DNA from: Owenia fusiformis
Taxonomy: Eukaryota; Annelida; Polychaeta; Sabellida; Oweniidae
Length of the DNA stretch: 64,000 bases
Direction: 5' to 3'
NCBI GenBank assembly: GCA_903813345.2
Contig: CAIIXF020000011.1
Coordinates: forward strand, 8,964,842 to 9,028,841
A program made the position numbers and the translations under genes. The notes under the pieces are model-generated. The model saw only the letters and a program-made list of their open reading frames with translations. It ran no database searches and was not told the origin of the DNA. This document shows, in pieces, positions 54,056 through 64,000 of the stretch (its first letter is position 1; every line of letters begins with the position of its first letter).

Positions 54056-54287
54056 AATATATCTTATAAACATGTGAATATATCTTATAAACATGTGAAT
54101 ATATCTTATAAACATGTGAAATTCACATGTGAATATATCTTATAAACATGTGAATATATCTTATAAACATGTGAAATTCACATGTGAATATATCTTATAA
54201 ACATGTGAATATATCTTATAAACATGTGAAATTCACATGTGAATATATCTTACAAACATGTGAATATATCTTACAAACATGTGAATG
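54056..54287 (+). repeat. Palindromic minisatellite AATATATCTTATAAACATGTG
   Basis: About ten copies of a 21-22-base unit. In several places adjacent units meet in the palindrome ACATGTGAAATTCACATGT, producing a higher-order period of about 58 bases. It lies just beyond the putative poly-A signal of the arylsulfatase. Confidence 0.8.
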
Positions 54288-54289
54288 AG

Positions 54290-56215
54290 TTTCTACAGAC
54301 CTGAGGTTACTTTTTATGTCACCACCAAAAGTAGTGACATATTGTTATGGTCTCCAACTTTTTTGTGATGACAGTTGGCATTGTGAGCTTTCGGTGTTTG
54401 TAAGAAATGGTAGGTAGTGACATTGTTCATGTTTAGCATGCATCTGTGAAAACTGATAGATGGATTAGGCCATAGCCAAGGGGGATTCGATGGGTTCGAG
54501 CAAAATCATGCGTTTTTTTCAACATTCTGAGCATTTTTTAAGTGATTTTTGGACCAAAATTGTCACTAGTTAATCCCCCCTGGAATTTTTCAAAAAGTGA
54601 ACCCTCCTTTGGCAAATCCTAGCTACGGACCTGTGGTTTTAAAAAACAACATACTTGTATTATAGTCAATGGTGGTTTGAATTTATATTAATTAAACAAC
54701 TGAGTGCTATACAGATATGTGCATTAAGAAGAAAAACACACAAATATACAGCACAAATGTTATTCTATGCAGCACAAATTTTTACCCTCAAAATAAAGAT
54801 ACATTGTACATTGAAAATGAAAAACATGACCTTTGTTATTATTAGATTGTTCTTTCACTAATTTCTTCAAACAATTGGAAGTGCCTACAGCTTGATATTA
54901 AATGCAAAGAAAAGCCAAAGGGGTTTCCGTAAAACCTGTGCATATTGAACATTTCTTTTTGCCAAGAAAAACAGTGTTCATTGTTGGTACATGTTCATTA
55001 CAGAGAGGGTAATTTTAAAGAGAAGTCAGTAGGGTATGTGTGGAGGAAGGGTGTCCACTAGAGACAGGTGTTCACAAGAGAGATGTTTCACTCAGAGATT
55101 TTACTCTGCATGTTAATGAACAAACTGCTAACTGTATGTTTGGTTCTGCAGTCAATAATCTACAAATCTCAATATTTAATAACATTATTATAAGGATTTG
55201 ATGATCTGGAAATCAAAACATTTGCTGCTAAAATAATGAGAAGTCAAATACTTTAAAATTTAAATAATTAAAAATCAAGCAGAACTGAAGATAATTGATA
55301 CAGAGAGTATGGTGTATTCGCCGAAAAACTGAATTTTTGTGACATGAAAACTGAAAATGGAAATATCTGTTTACCACATTAGAAATAATTTCCATATTAA
55401 TAAATGTGTAAAAAGGAGTCCATATCATCTAGATTACTTAATACATTATTTATTATTGTACAGTATACAAATTTACAAGGACTAACATGCTATCCCATCA
55501 TTTTATCCCAGCTAACAAAGCTTGGTAGGGATTTAATAAAACCCTCTATCAGCTTTTAGACAAAATTGTTAACTTTAAAATATACATACTGTATTTATGA
55601 GGACCTGTAATTAGAGTTCTAAGACTCAGTAATGTCATACTAGGAATGACAATAAATCAGAAATTCATGCAGGGGTTAGTGGAGTGTTTTGCGTTTCAAA
55701 CTTTCCATGGACTAAAATGTTTCACCCTCCAATGGTCAGTCGCAGGCCTGATGTATTGTACTTGCTTATTGAAAAGCATAGATGCAGACTTTAAAGTCGC
55801 CTAAATCTGACTCAATATCATAGAGTTCCAAGTACTAACCTACTTCTCAATTTAGAAATAAGAAATGTCTGATATTCCTTGATAGAATGCCTCAAAGTTA
55901 TAATAGAATCAAACTTCAAATTGTAATCTTGAAATGATATTTTCCATAATTTTATCTGGAAATGATTTTATGACTCCATAGTTTGCTATTACATTTGTAT
56001 TGTTTTATGGTGCCTAAAGAATGACATTATAAAGTAATATATTGCTTATATAAAGAATGTTTTGCAGTTTTGTTCATGAAAAGTTTAGGTTCACTACAAA
56101 CCTCCAAAGTTCTTTTATAGATAGTTTTTATGGGATAACCCATTGTAATTGCAATACATTAAATGTTTTCATCTGTAAATGTCAATGATATATAACACTT
56201 TAAAACCTTTGTTTC
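54290..56215. other. Intergenic between arylsulfatase and F-box gene
   Basis: AT-rich, no coding exon supported. A repeat-like segment (CACCACCAAAAGTAGTGACA) lies near 54320. The F-box gene promoter and first exon should lie here. Confidence 0.4.
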
Positions 56216-56294
56216 AGGTCAAATATTTTTACCAAGGTTTCCAAAAGCCGAAGATGACAATAAATTAGCAGCTGCATAACTAAAAGTGAGAGTG

Positions 56295-59200
56295 ATGGCC
56301 TCACCAGCTCAAGGGGGACCATTTGTGGAGATGGATGGTTCTTCCAAAAGAACAGCCAAAGTTTCACCAATCAAGAGACTTATATTAGATGATTCAAAGA
56401 CACTTGGTAAAACTATAGATAAGAAAAAGTCTGCTACAAAACTACCAGAACAATATCAAAGTAGAAATTTCAAGTTCATGAATAGTGCATGGACACCAGT
56501 TGTACATAGACCCTCAAATGAACAAGTGAGTATAGCATGTCTCTTTTACATATTTGTTTCATATTTCAAATAGATATATTAGTTCATATACTCTTAATTT
56601 CTTCTATGGTGGATTGATTGATTCATCAGTAAAATATGATATTGGAAGGCTAGATAGGAAGTCACGTGGCCAGGTTACTCTTGGGTGACAGGGAGGTCTT
56701 GCCTTCATATATGAGCTAAAATGTAAAAGGGGTTACAATCAAAATATGGAAAGAATTCTCAATAAGACCTAATAGATTTTTTCAAAACATTGGCGGAGAC
56801 TTAATTTGCCATTTTTTATCAATCTGCCAAATCAGCCAAATTAAAACAGCAATTAAAGCAATTGACAGTAATAAGTTTGACAAGGTAAAATGACATTTCT
56901 GTCAAACAAAAAACTAGTTTCACACATTTTCAATTACAAAGAAATGGTAGGTCGCCCATCTTTGTTGCAGCAGTACTCTTCATTTATAACATGCCAGATC
57001 TAAACAGTGGTTGTGTTTTTTTGTTTTTTTTAATTTTTATTATTTTATATGTAACATTGTTATTGAAAGCGGACATACAATGCCAAAAGGCGATTGCCGC
57101 ATGATTGTGTATTATGCCATGAAAAATACATCAATGAAATAAACCTTTTGTTTAAAAAAAGAAAAAAATAGTGCAGCTATTGAAAACTTCAGACATGACA
57201 TATACATGTACATGTATGTTGCTGATATGAGGTCTACATTTTAAAAGAAGAAATGTGCCTATATAAGCTTGTCTTTTAATAATTTTAGAAATGCATCTTT
57301 ATTTTTTATTTTGATTGCAGATTTTTAAAGAAAGAAAGGAGTTAGTGTCGCATTGGGTAAGCATTAAAGATGAGGCAATATGTTAACTTTAAAAGGCTAC
57401 TAGGAGGATGTATATCTGTGATCCTTCGTCAATTTTTTCTTCTAGCCATCTTTTTGTCAGACAAGAAAAATAAAATAAACAAAAGTGATAGTTTATAAAA
57501 AGAAGTCAGAACTTACACACGGTTGAACCAATCAGCCAAAATAGACATTGTGACCATTTTGGCTCACTTGGCTAGACGATTGATCAAGCTTATGGAATTA
57601 GATGTGGGGTCTGGAATACCAACTGATTATCATTTTGTATCATTTCTCGTGTTCCCAAATCAGATAAATAAATGATGCAGTTTAAAGTATTGGCACATGA
57701 GTGTCATCTCAGACTAAAGTGTTTTTCAAAATGTTGGACTTCATTTATATTTTGGCAATTTTTGCAATGTTACTGTCACTTTACTTCATGGTGAGTTGAT
57801 TCTGTTGATCATATAAAATCATCCAGTTTTATTGTAGGGGGTTTACCTATCCATAATATATTTCTAATTTGACCTCCTTTTGGAATGTGACCTCCTTTTG
57901 CATTTTGACCTTCTTTGGTAATATGACCTACTTTTGCAACTTGACCTATTCTATTTCCAGTATGATATGTGGACGGATTCCCAAAGAAAGAAATTCCTGA
58001 GGTTAATTCTCAACAAAAGTGAAAGATCCCAACTGATGTTCATGCAGAACTGGTTCCAAGAACGTGTTCCTCTCCGCCATCTTGATTTTGCTGTAGTCTT
58101 ACCGAGGTAAGTCATTTTACATCAACTTTTCTGTTCACTTCCTGAGGTGACTCTCAATATCTTTCATCCACCTCACTGCATCTTAAATGTCTCATGGATT
58201 CTGTTATACATACAGTAAAACCTGTATATCTGAACACCTGGCTAATCCGAACACCTTCCAATTTGAACACTTTTTTTCGGTCCCATTTTTTCCTCCCATT
58301 GACTCCCATGTTAAAAAAAACTTGAAATCTGAACACCTCCTAATTTGAACAGTGAACAACCAGATTTGAAAAAGTGACCTGTCTAATCTGAACATTTTTA
58401 TCAGAAATCAAATGTCTGGACATTTCAATTAAAGCTACATATTGAGTCAATGTTTTAGTTGTTATTTATCTTTACATATATACAAATGCAATCAAAGAAC
58501 CAATTGTCCTAATTAACTTATTTAGTCTCAGTGACATCCCTAATTTGTGGAAAACAGCAGGATGTTTTGGAAAGGTGTGAATACAGGAGTTAATTGGTTT
58601 ATCCTATGAGAAAACAACTGAATGTTTTATCTTTGGATTAAGAGAAAGGTGTGAATCAAGAAGATAATTGATTTATCATTATTGGAAATCACCTGGATGT
58701 TTTTGATTTGGATTAAGAGAAAGGTGAGAGTCTGGGAGATAATTGGTTTATCCTTATTGTAAATTAACTGGATGTTTTTGATTTGGATTATGAACAGGTC
58801 TTAACTGTTTTATATCCCATGGGTCTGTTATGATAGTTAAGATTCAATCAGTAAATGTTTTATAATCATAAAGACAACACAGACGCCATTTGCAGACACG
58901 ATTATATCACGAGAAGGAGAAAAAATCCAACTTCGTAATATTCGCATACATCTGACATCCTGAATGCCCTTGATATTTTGAAGGATTATACATCATCTCC
59001 AATGAACTCATGAAAAATTATTTTTACTTGAAGAGGATATCTACTCAAATATTGCTAATGCTAAAAGTGCCAAGAAACAAACAACAATGAAGGACTTTTT
59101 CAAACAAAAGTAAAGCAGTGCTATATAACCATAATATGGGATAAGCCATTTGATAAGCATAAGATTTCGTACGAGACTATCATATACTTTTACAGTGTAT

Positions 59201-62200
59201 TACAAAGAATTTGCCAAAATATAAGAGTTATTTTTACTAAAATGATGAAATTGTTCAAAATGTAAATAAAACATAGCATATAGGCTATAGGCCTATTGTA
59301 GAAGTAACTCATCAACAACATGTATTGTTTTCTGACTTAGTATTAAGTGTTCAATATAGTGCACTGAACAATGAAAATCCCCCCCCCCAACCAACAAAAT
59401 CCTCGAAATTTGAACACCTGCCAATTTGAACGCTTTTGGCTGGTCCCATGGGTGTTCGGATTAGACAGGTTTTACTGTAATTAGATTGTACCACCACTGA
59501 TGCAATGTTTCATGTTGTATTAACTCAACAACATTTAGCTTGGTGGGAATGTAAATGGCCATCAAATACAAGGTAAAACTACATACATAAATCTGAGTCA
59601 TAAAAAGTGATATTGATTTCAGGTTTCTGACCTTATATATCTTCTCATTCCTGGACCCTCGTAGTTTATGCCGGGCTGCCAAGGTGTGTTGGCACTGGAA
59701 GTTTCTAGCAGAGCAGGTAGAATTACTAAACTTTATCATATCACCTGATTTCTGAAAGGTTTCATAAGTTTTATACAAAGTAATACACACCCCTCAGACA
59801 TTTTGGGAGTGTTGATCTTTTAATAAAATGTTCTTAAAGTCATGTTCCTGTTTACTGTACTATTAACCATCATCTCAACCAATGAAACAGTTTGATCTAC
59901 ATTTTTGATATATGAATTCAATAATGTTTGGGAAACACCTATATCAACCTTCAGGAATATTAAATCAAGAATACAAATTGCAGTATTTTTTACCTTATTT
60001 CTGGATCACCATGTAATTTTTTTTTTTTTTTTATTTTTATTTATTATTCAATTCTAGTTTTCATACAATATAAATTTACAAGTGATATAATTGTAGGATA
60101 TTCTTTGGAGTCCCAAGTGTATGAAGCAAGGCTGGTACATACCCTACCAACCCCAAGACAATGAGTATGGTGCCTGGAAAAAACATTATGTCGCATGTGT
60201 CAGGACCTTAGACATGGATGTTCTCTCCCCAAGAAAGGTATTTCGTTCTGTCTTTGCCTTATTCTTGAAGATCAATTACCTTTTAACTATTACATGACTA
60301 TAAAAACCTTGTCCCGGGTGGCATTCCTGAATAATAAGATTGAATACTTCAAATTGATACTAATGATTAGCAAAACTGTATTTATTAGTTTCTGACAAAA
60401 ATAAGGCAATATTAATGTATGCCAATTGGCATATACCTGTAGTCTTTTTACTTCACTGTTTGAATAAACAATTTGTAAAGTTTTTTTACTTCAGTATTGT
60501 GTTGAATTATTTTTCTTCTATCTCGAAGTTAATTTATATTATTTTGCTCTAAAATATTGATTCATTGGTATTTCTTGCTCATACGTTACAAAGAGCCAAA
60601 GTCCTGTTATCATTCCACTTTCAGAATGACATGTACGGAACCATAGGGGATGGAACTAAAATCAAACCCAGGTTTCACGTGAGGGAAAAAGGTGCTGAAT
60701 ATGCAAAATCTTGGAAACTAGATCCTAAAACTAGTCGTAAGTATATGAATTTATCATATACAGGGTGGTCCCAAAAGAATATGAAAAGGAGTGGTGCCCC
60801 AAGGGCCAAAACCATAGTCAAATGACTAGAAAACAGGCCCATATACAGGGCATGAAGTTAATAATATGAAGTTAAAAATATTTGTAAAATTAGCAAAACA
60901 ATTAAGTAGCTAAAAATCTTTAACGAATTGACTAGACATGATAGATGATTGAAATCGTATTACTAGCAAGTAAGATTATGCTTAATTTATTATAATGTAG
61001 TTAACTGACACATACGAATAAAATCATACTCCTCCACTTATCATGCAATACAGGCAGAAAGGAATACAGTAAGTAGAGTAATAGAATGTGTTGCATCATG
61101 GATGTGTTGCATCAAAGTATTCAAGCTTCAAGTAGTACTGTAGCCTATTAGTCCCACTGCATATCTTTGTTTGACTTAATCGTATTTTGGTTTCCGACCA
61201 GATATATACCATCTGTTTATTGCTTAAGTTGGTAAATGCTTCATAGAGTTATAATTGGTTGGTAATCCACACTTACATTTGATGAAATAGACACAATGCT
61301 TTAGAACAATTATGACACAAAAGTAGCAGAGCTTGCAATGGTATGAACAATTGGCAATATTTGATTTATTCATTGCTCATTATTCAATAGAATTCAAAAT
61401 ATGTATTAGTTTGAAAAAATGAAATCAAATCATAATCCTTGTCAGAAGCTGTAAATATGAGATGACAACACACGGAATTTTTGGGATCAGACAGTTTATT
61501 ATTATTTTCCAGAAAAATATGCACAATCAAGGCCTAAATGGCAAAACCCTGACAAACAGCCGAATGATCTGAGGAGATCTGAGCGTGCGTTGTTGCACGA
61601 GTTCAACCGCAATGACCCACTTCTACCAGAGTCAGCACTTCTCTTTCATGATAAGTACGGACAACAAATGCTTTTTCATGTTATGCTACTTTATTTTGTA
61701 AAATACAAGGAATCAAGATAGAATATCATACGGAAGACAACCTAGAGACCATATAATCCACTCGCTATGAAAAAATATTTAATACTATGAAATGTGATAT
61801 ATACCAGTGCTACAACATAACTGCAGCCAACCATTATGAGTTGAGATTGTCATTTTTGGTTGTAAATGAGTTGTTTCTTGAGGAACTATGGTATGAATTA
61901 TGCAGATTAAGATTATTGATGCCAAATTAGGCAGCTATGATGTGCATGCTCAAGCATATCCAGATCCACAAGAGTGGAAAGTATTAAAACTGGCCATGTA
62001 CAAATGTTTTTGGTTCAGAGCTAAATGCTAATTTGCCAATCAATTCATCATATGAATGTTATTTTAGGCGATTGTCTGTTTAGGGTGATATTGTTACATT
62101 GCTCTGAACTGCTTTGTTTCACTGCAGGTTCGGAACTCCTAAAAAGCACATCAGGTCAACCACAGATTCTGGCTTGGATTATACAGATTACGGACTGGAG

Positions 62201-62236
62201 TCGAAGAAACGTAGGGGCAGACATAGAACCCTAACA
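56295..62236 (+). CDS. FBXO16: F-box protein, FBXO16 type, eight coding exons
   Basis: Coding exons, all with GT-AG borders and matching phase: 56295-56525, 57321-57356, 57961-58106, 59623-59716, 60097-60237, 60625-60736, 61513-61654 and 62128-62236. An acceptor at 56217 implies a 5' UTR exon. The N-terminal 77 residues hold a basic region and [14 protein letters not shown]. Exons 2-3 give a helical segment ([20 protein letters not shown]). The F-box spans the exon 3/4 boundary, with [11 protein letters not shown] followed by [20 protein letters not shown] and [10 protein letters not shown]. Exon 5 carries [17 protein letters not shown] and WKKHYV. Order and motifs match FBXO16, a probable substrate adaptor of SCF ubiquitin ligases that binds SKP1 through the F-box. 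Exon 8 may end at the GTAAGT donor at 62237 or run on to a later donor at 62280 or a stop at 62371. The C-terminal end is therefore unsettled and a later exon may lie outside the window. Confidence 0.85.
57866..57950 (+). repeat. TGACCT-rich tandem repeat before FBXO16 exon 3
   Basis: Five diverged 17-20-base units built on TTGACCTCCTTTTG lie directly upstream of the exon 3 acceptor. They contribute to its polypyrimidine tract. TGACCT is also a nuclear-receptor half-site, but no function is shown. Confidence 0.6.
58570..58800 (+). repeat. 76-bp-class tandem repeat inside the Tigger element
   Basis: Three diverged copies of a unit with GATAATTGGTTTATCCTTAT and TGGATGTTTTTGATTTGGAT. Confidence 0.6.
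59027..59113 (+). pseudogene. Tigger transposase C-terminal remnant with PIP box
   Basis: The last 28 codons of a transposase frame end in [13 protein letters not shown] and [11 protein letters not shown] fits the PCNA-interacting-protein box (Q-x-x-[M/L/I]-x-x-F-F) known at the C-terminus of pogo-type transposases. Upstream frames are broken, and the DNA-binding and catalytic domains are missing. Confidence 0.6.
60761..60840 (+). mobile_element. Mariner-like end in FBXO16 intron 6
   Basis: TA followed by CAGGGTGGTCCCAAAAGAAT, close to the end seen at 3448. A matching inverted end was not located, so this is a solo or decayed copy. Confidence 0.35.
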
Positions 62237-62436
62237 GTAAGTAACCTAGCAAAAAATACTTTTGACAATTTAGACAAGGTAATTTTGCGCTATCATGTTA
62301 CAATATTTTGGAACACCTCGCTTATATTTCTTTATTTAGGTGATCATTTTGTCTTACTAAGGAATGGTTGACATATTAGCAGAAATAAAACCTGCCAATC
62401 TGACATAAGATGTGTATTCATTTTTTTCTTGAAAGG

Positions 62437-62775
62437 TCGTAAAGGATTGGTATCGATATGGCAAACTGAATTGAAGACATGCTTCTCTTAAACCACATCA
62501 TCAAAAAATTCTGAAAACTTTACACATCGTCAATCTAGTGATCATCTTTTAATTCGTAACAGTTGAATTTGAAAAACAATATTCATACTTTTCTCTATAT
62601 TGTTTTTGAAAACACATCATATGTTTGGAATGAAACAAAACATCTATCTCAACCTCATTGGAACAAAACAACATATACACAATGTGTTTAGGTCTCTCAA
62701 TATTGTAATTGTACAAGGGAAAGTTTGGTTGATTTAAAAAAAGTATCTTGTTAATGAAATAAAAGGTTTACTTTA
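62437..62775 (+). repeat. Single arm of the 7.4-kb inverted-repeat element
   Basis: Matches the reverse complement of about 7840-8181: TATCGATATGG near the start, TTCTCTATATTGT in the middle and AAAGTATCTTGTTAATNAAA near the end. Only one arm is present. Confidence 0.6.
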
Positions 62776-62936
62776 ATTAGACTCCAGATTGAAAATCTGG
62801 AGTCTATTGCTTTTGCCAGTTTTCTTATTATTAGACTCCAGATGAAAATCTGGAGTCTATTGCTTTTGCCAGTTTTCTTTATTATTAGACTCCAGATTGA
62901 AAATCTGGAGTCTATTGTTTTCGTCAGTTTTCTTAT
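62776..62936 (+). repeat. Three tandem hairpins AGACTCCAGATT...AATCTGGAGTCT
   Basis: Three copies of a roughly 55-60-base unit, each a small hairpin (arms AGACTCCAGAT, 5-7-base loop) followed by ATTGCTTTTGCCAGTTTTC. The following T-rich run with TTATTCTTCTTATTCTTATT leads into the next repeat. Confidence 0.8.
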
Positions 62937-62989
62937 TCTTCTTATTCTTATTATTCTAACCCAGTTTTCTCAATAACCATAAGGTTTTC

Positions 62990-64000
62990 AGTAAAGTCAG
63001 TCATTTGGTCAATTTAGGTCCAGAATCTAGTTCCTCGGAAATTGGGTCAAACTTTTATCTAGGTCAGAGGTCAAGAACTAGGTCAAATCCAGTACTTTGT
63101 CACTTTTTTCGATTTTCTCGGTCGTCCTTCAATATTTTCGATCCGGGTTTTTTTCAATGTGTTCCTTATAAAAAAGTAGAAAACCTAGGGTCGATTTAGT
63201 TTTTTGATATCTCAAACCGATTTCGAGATATCAGTGTCCGAAAACGAGGTCCAAAAAAAGTTCTCCGAATCAAATATCCAGGATATTAGTCTTATGGGAA
63301 ATTTTCTCAGGATTCCGAATCTGAAAACCAAATTTGAATCAGACTTCCGGTTAGGAAGTTATGGCGTTTTGAAAGCTCAAAAATCGCTAGATTTGGTGCC
63401 CATGTTAAGTCAATGGGAAAAAAGATTTTTTTTGAAGTGAAAAATACGAAATATAGACTGAGTTCAGCTAAATATAATGAAAGCTTTTAAAAGAATGGGA
63501 CCTCAAAATCCATCTAGCTTTAAAATTTGGACATCAAAATGCCTAGGTCAGAATCTAGGTCAAATTCAAAGTTTTTCCTTATTTTTGCGATTCTGACACT
63601 ACAGATTAATTATATTTTTCGAAATTTTGTATACATGTAGCCAAGAGTGTGCTAATAGTGTTAGCCTTTTGCCGTCAGAAAGTATTTTGCCCCACTTTTG
63701 AGATATGGTGTCCGAAAAGTAGGTCAAAATAAAAAATTCTCTAAATTTGACGTTTGAGTTATGAATTAAGTATAGAATTTTATCGGGAATCCGAATCTGC
63801 AAACCAAATTTCAATCCGACTTCTGGTTCGGAAGTTATGACATTTTGAAAGCTCAAAAATCGCTAAATTTGGTCCCCCATGTTATGTCAATGGGAAAAAA
63901 GATTTTTTTGAAGTGTAAAATACAAGATATAGACTAATTACAGCTTAAAATAATGAAAGCCTATGAAAGAAGGGAACCTCGAAGGCTACCTAATTTCAAA
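62990..64000 (+). repeat. Tandem repeat of about 478 bp, running off the window
   Basis: Landmarks such as GGAAGTTATGGCGTTTTGAA and CTCAAAAATCGCTAGATTTG at 63354-63400 recur about 478 bases later. AGGTCA-containing stretches occur in each unit. Short frames on both strands are products of the repeat. At least two units are seen. Confidence 0.65.

Larger units (their letters stand above)
58213..59477 (+). mobile_element. Tigger/pogo-like element in FBXO16 intron
   Basis: Inverted ends CAGTAAAACCTGTATATCTG and, inverted, CAGTAAAACCTGTCTAATCC, with TA on both sides. Subterminal repeats of CCAATTTGAACAC and AATCCGAACACC are present. The 1,265-bp element holds only the end of a transposase (59027-59113). 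Its TA target and CAGTNNAACCT ends fit the pogo/Tigger group. It sits wholly within the intron between coding exons 3 and 4. Confidence 0.8.

Noticed and set aside
63005-63856. Short ORFs at the right edge
   Set aside because: They lie in the 478-bp tandem repeat and differ between units.

Overview
This is a 64-kb piece of an animal nuclear genome. Genes have GT-AG introns, intergenic DNA is AT-rich, and most of the sequence is transposon-derived. It looks like a marine invertebrate. The FBXO16-type gene and an insulin-like peptide with a post-A-chain extension would suit an invertebrate deuterostome, but a lophotrochozoan cannot be excluded and I do not name a species.

Host genes are few. 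(1) 629-2605 (+) encodes an unrecognised 658-aa, largely polar protein. (2) 11517-10836 (-) is a two-exon insulin-like peptide gene with signal peptide, B chain, C peptide, A chain and a tail. (3) 52110-53813 (+) is an intact single-exon secreted arylsulfatase. (4) 56295-62236 (+) is an F-box gene of the FBXO16 type in eight coding exons, with a Tigger/pogo remnant in its third coding intron; its 3' end is not resolved. Two weak exon candidates lie on the minus strand at 6424-6903 and 7064-7345. These genes show no shared pathway and simply sit in repeat-rich DNA.

Layout of the mobile DNA. 3.4-6.2 kb: a mariner-like fragment, a 5'-truncated LINE and a deleted Polinton/Maverick. 7.4-14.9 kb: an inverted-repeat element, a mariner-like MITE, a short CACTGG-ended MITE, a LINE fragment and, inside that fragment, a 1.29-kb Transib-like element (CACGGTG termini, 5-bp target duplication). 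15.6-19.3 kb: hairpins, two MITEs and a tRNA-like sequence. 21.1-26.8 kb: a 418-bp tandem duplication and then a 4.8-kb array of about 30-bp units carrying GGGGCGTGGC boxes. 27.25-37.63 kb: a 10.4-kb inverted-repeat element holding a 3,414-bp Polinton remnant (broken integrase and packaging ATPase, exact 6-bp target duplication) and a 445-bp tandem array that is itself split by a 1,418-bp MITE. 39.6-48.9 kb: a small foldback element split by a 3.7-kb CACTGGGG-ended element and by a full-length two-ORF LINE whose reading frames are both intact. 49.4-51.2 kb: another MITE and a foldback holding a Tc1-like MITE. 62.4-64 kb: half of the 7.4-kb element, three tandem hairpins and a roughly 478-bp tandem repeat.

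The most notable items are the insulin-like gene, the Polinton derivatives, a MITE family with TATGG ends and 6-bp duplications found twice (18.0 and 32.3 kb), the Transib-like elements, the intact LINE, and the repeated use of YY1-like (AAAATGGCGGC) and ETS-like (CCGGAAGT) boxes in transposon termini.
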